5,892 bases of DNA from CAZWDO01 sp964632485 [NCBI: uncultured bacterium]. GTDB lineage: Bacteria; JAGOEH01. Below are positions 5,468-5,892 of this stretch, in pieces. The notes beneath the pieces were generated by a model. It ran no database searches and was not told the DNA's origin. It worked only from the letters and a program-made list of their open reading frames with translations. Made by a program: the position numbers and the translations under genes. Where the stretch lies: assembly GCA_964632485.1 (NCBI GenBank), contig CAZWDO010000002.1:212013-217904 (forward strand), in the 5' to 3' direction. How positions within the stretch are numbered: position 1 is the first letter of the stretch; each line of letters begins with the position of its first letter.

Positions 5468-5892
5468 ATGAATATTACCCCGCTTGATATCCGTAAAAAT
5501 CAGTTTAACGGTAAATTTTTTGGCGGTTATAACCGTGAGGAAGTTGATTCCTATCTTGATATTATTGCCGCTGAAATGGAAAATCTTTACAAGGAAAACC
5601 AGAAAAAAAATCAGCAAATACACGATCTGCAGCAACGCGTCGAAGAGTATCAGCAATTGAAAAGTACCCTGCAGGAAGCCCTGGTAATGGCGCAAAAAGC
5701 CTCTGATGAGATGCGGGATAATGCTCGTCAACAAGCTCGTTTGATTGTTGAAGAGGCCCAGTTCCAGGCGCGTCAGGCGATTGAATCGGGTCAAATGCAA
5801 ATTTCCGGTCTTGAGCAGCATCAGCAACAACTTATCAATGAAAAGGAACGCATCTATTGGGAATTTCATCATACTCTTGCCGCCAGCCTGAA
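5468..5892 (+). CDS. divIVA: DivIVA-domain protein, 3' end beyond the window
   Basis: The frame is open from ATG 5468 to the window end, giving 141 codons with no stop. The start is supported by a purine-rich GAAAGGGAG (5455-5463) and by the family opening MNITPLDIRKNQFNGKFFGGYNREEVDSYLD, which matches the DivIVA lipid-binding N-domain (ITPLDI..., GY...EVD.FLD). In DivIVA this crossed coiled-coil tip binds negatively curved membrane at poles and septa. From about residue 30 the sequence is Gln/Glu/Lys/Ala-rich with heptad character (for example ENQKKNQQIHDLQQRVEEYQ), an extended coiled coil that would oligomerise. An A/R/Q-rich stretch near residues 76-107 resembles the second DivIVA coiled coil. 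The name refers to the domain: Gram-negative relatives exist whose localisation role is untested. It is probably co-transcribed with yggS. Confidence 0.92.
   Translation, partial: MNITPLDIRKNQFNGKFFGGYNREEVDSYLDIIAAEMENLYKENQKKNQQIHDLQQRVEEYQQLKSTLQEALVMAQKASDEMRDNARQQARLIVEEAQFQARQAIESGQMQISGLEQHQQQLINEKERIYWEFHHTLAASL

Noticed and set aside
5396-5872. Minus-strand open frame opposite divIVA
   Set aside because: The plus strand encodes an unmistakable DivIVA N-terminus with a Shine-Dalgarno; the reverse product is a Leu/Phe-rich shadow of the coiled coil.

Overview
The window is bacterial, tightly packed and of moderate GC content, with no mobile element, tRNA, rRNA or CRISPR array that I can see. 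The lineage cannot be fixed from the sequence. The set (CinA, ThpR, Hsp20, CutA, PLPBP/YggS, DivIVA) is widespread. A DivIVA gene directly after yggS is classic in Gram-positives but also occurs in several Gram-negative and candidate phyla.

Layout. (1) Bases 1-1750, plus strand: the 3' most-of-gene part of cinA (its first codons lie outside the window), overlapping thpR, an RNA 2',3'-cyclic phosphodiesterase/LigT-family gene. (2) A hairpin at 1786-1818, with A-tract and T-tract on either side, serves as a shared bidirectional terminator between convergent thpR and hsp20. (3) Bases 1835-2272, minus strand: a small heat-shock protein with a strong Shine-Dalgarno. (4) A 384-base AT-rich divergent intergenic region (2273-2656) with unusual regulatory structure: three TGGCA-N7-TGC(A/T) elements with the exact GG-N10-GC geometry of sigma-54 -24/-12 promoters. 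One points at hsp20 and two point at the gene on the other side. It also holds two 12-bp perfect palindromes and ordinary sigma-70-like hexamers. (5) From 2657 to the window end, plus strand: a tight four-gene block. A membrane protein with a degenerate GGDEF and an intact-looking EAL domain overlaps cutA by 8 nt, cutA overlaps yggS/PLPBP by 11 nt, and divIVA follows 13 nt later and runs off the end.

How the genes may work together. CinA and ThpR are a housekeeping pair (nucleotide-pool repair and RNA-end processing). The second block joins a predicted membrane-bound c-di-GMP phosphodiesterase to CutA, the PLP homeostasis protein and the polar/division-site scaffold DivIVA. The overlaps predict co-transcription and translational coupling. 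That c-di-GMP turnover is functionally tied to cell-pole or division biology here is inference. The GGDEF-EAL gene is visibly more AT-rich than its neighbours and may be an insertion into an older cutA-yggS-divIVA block.
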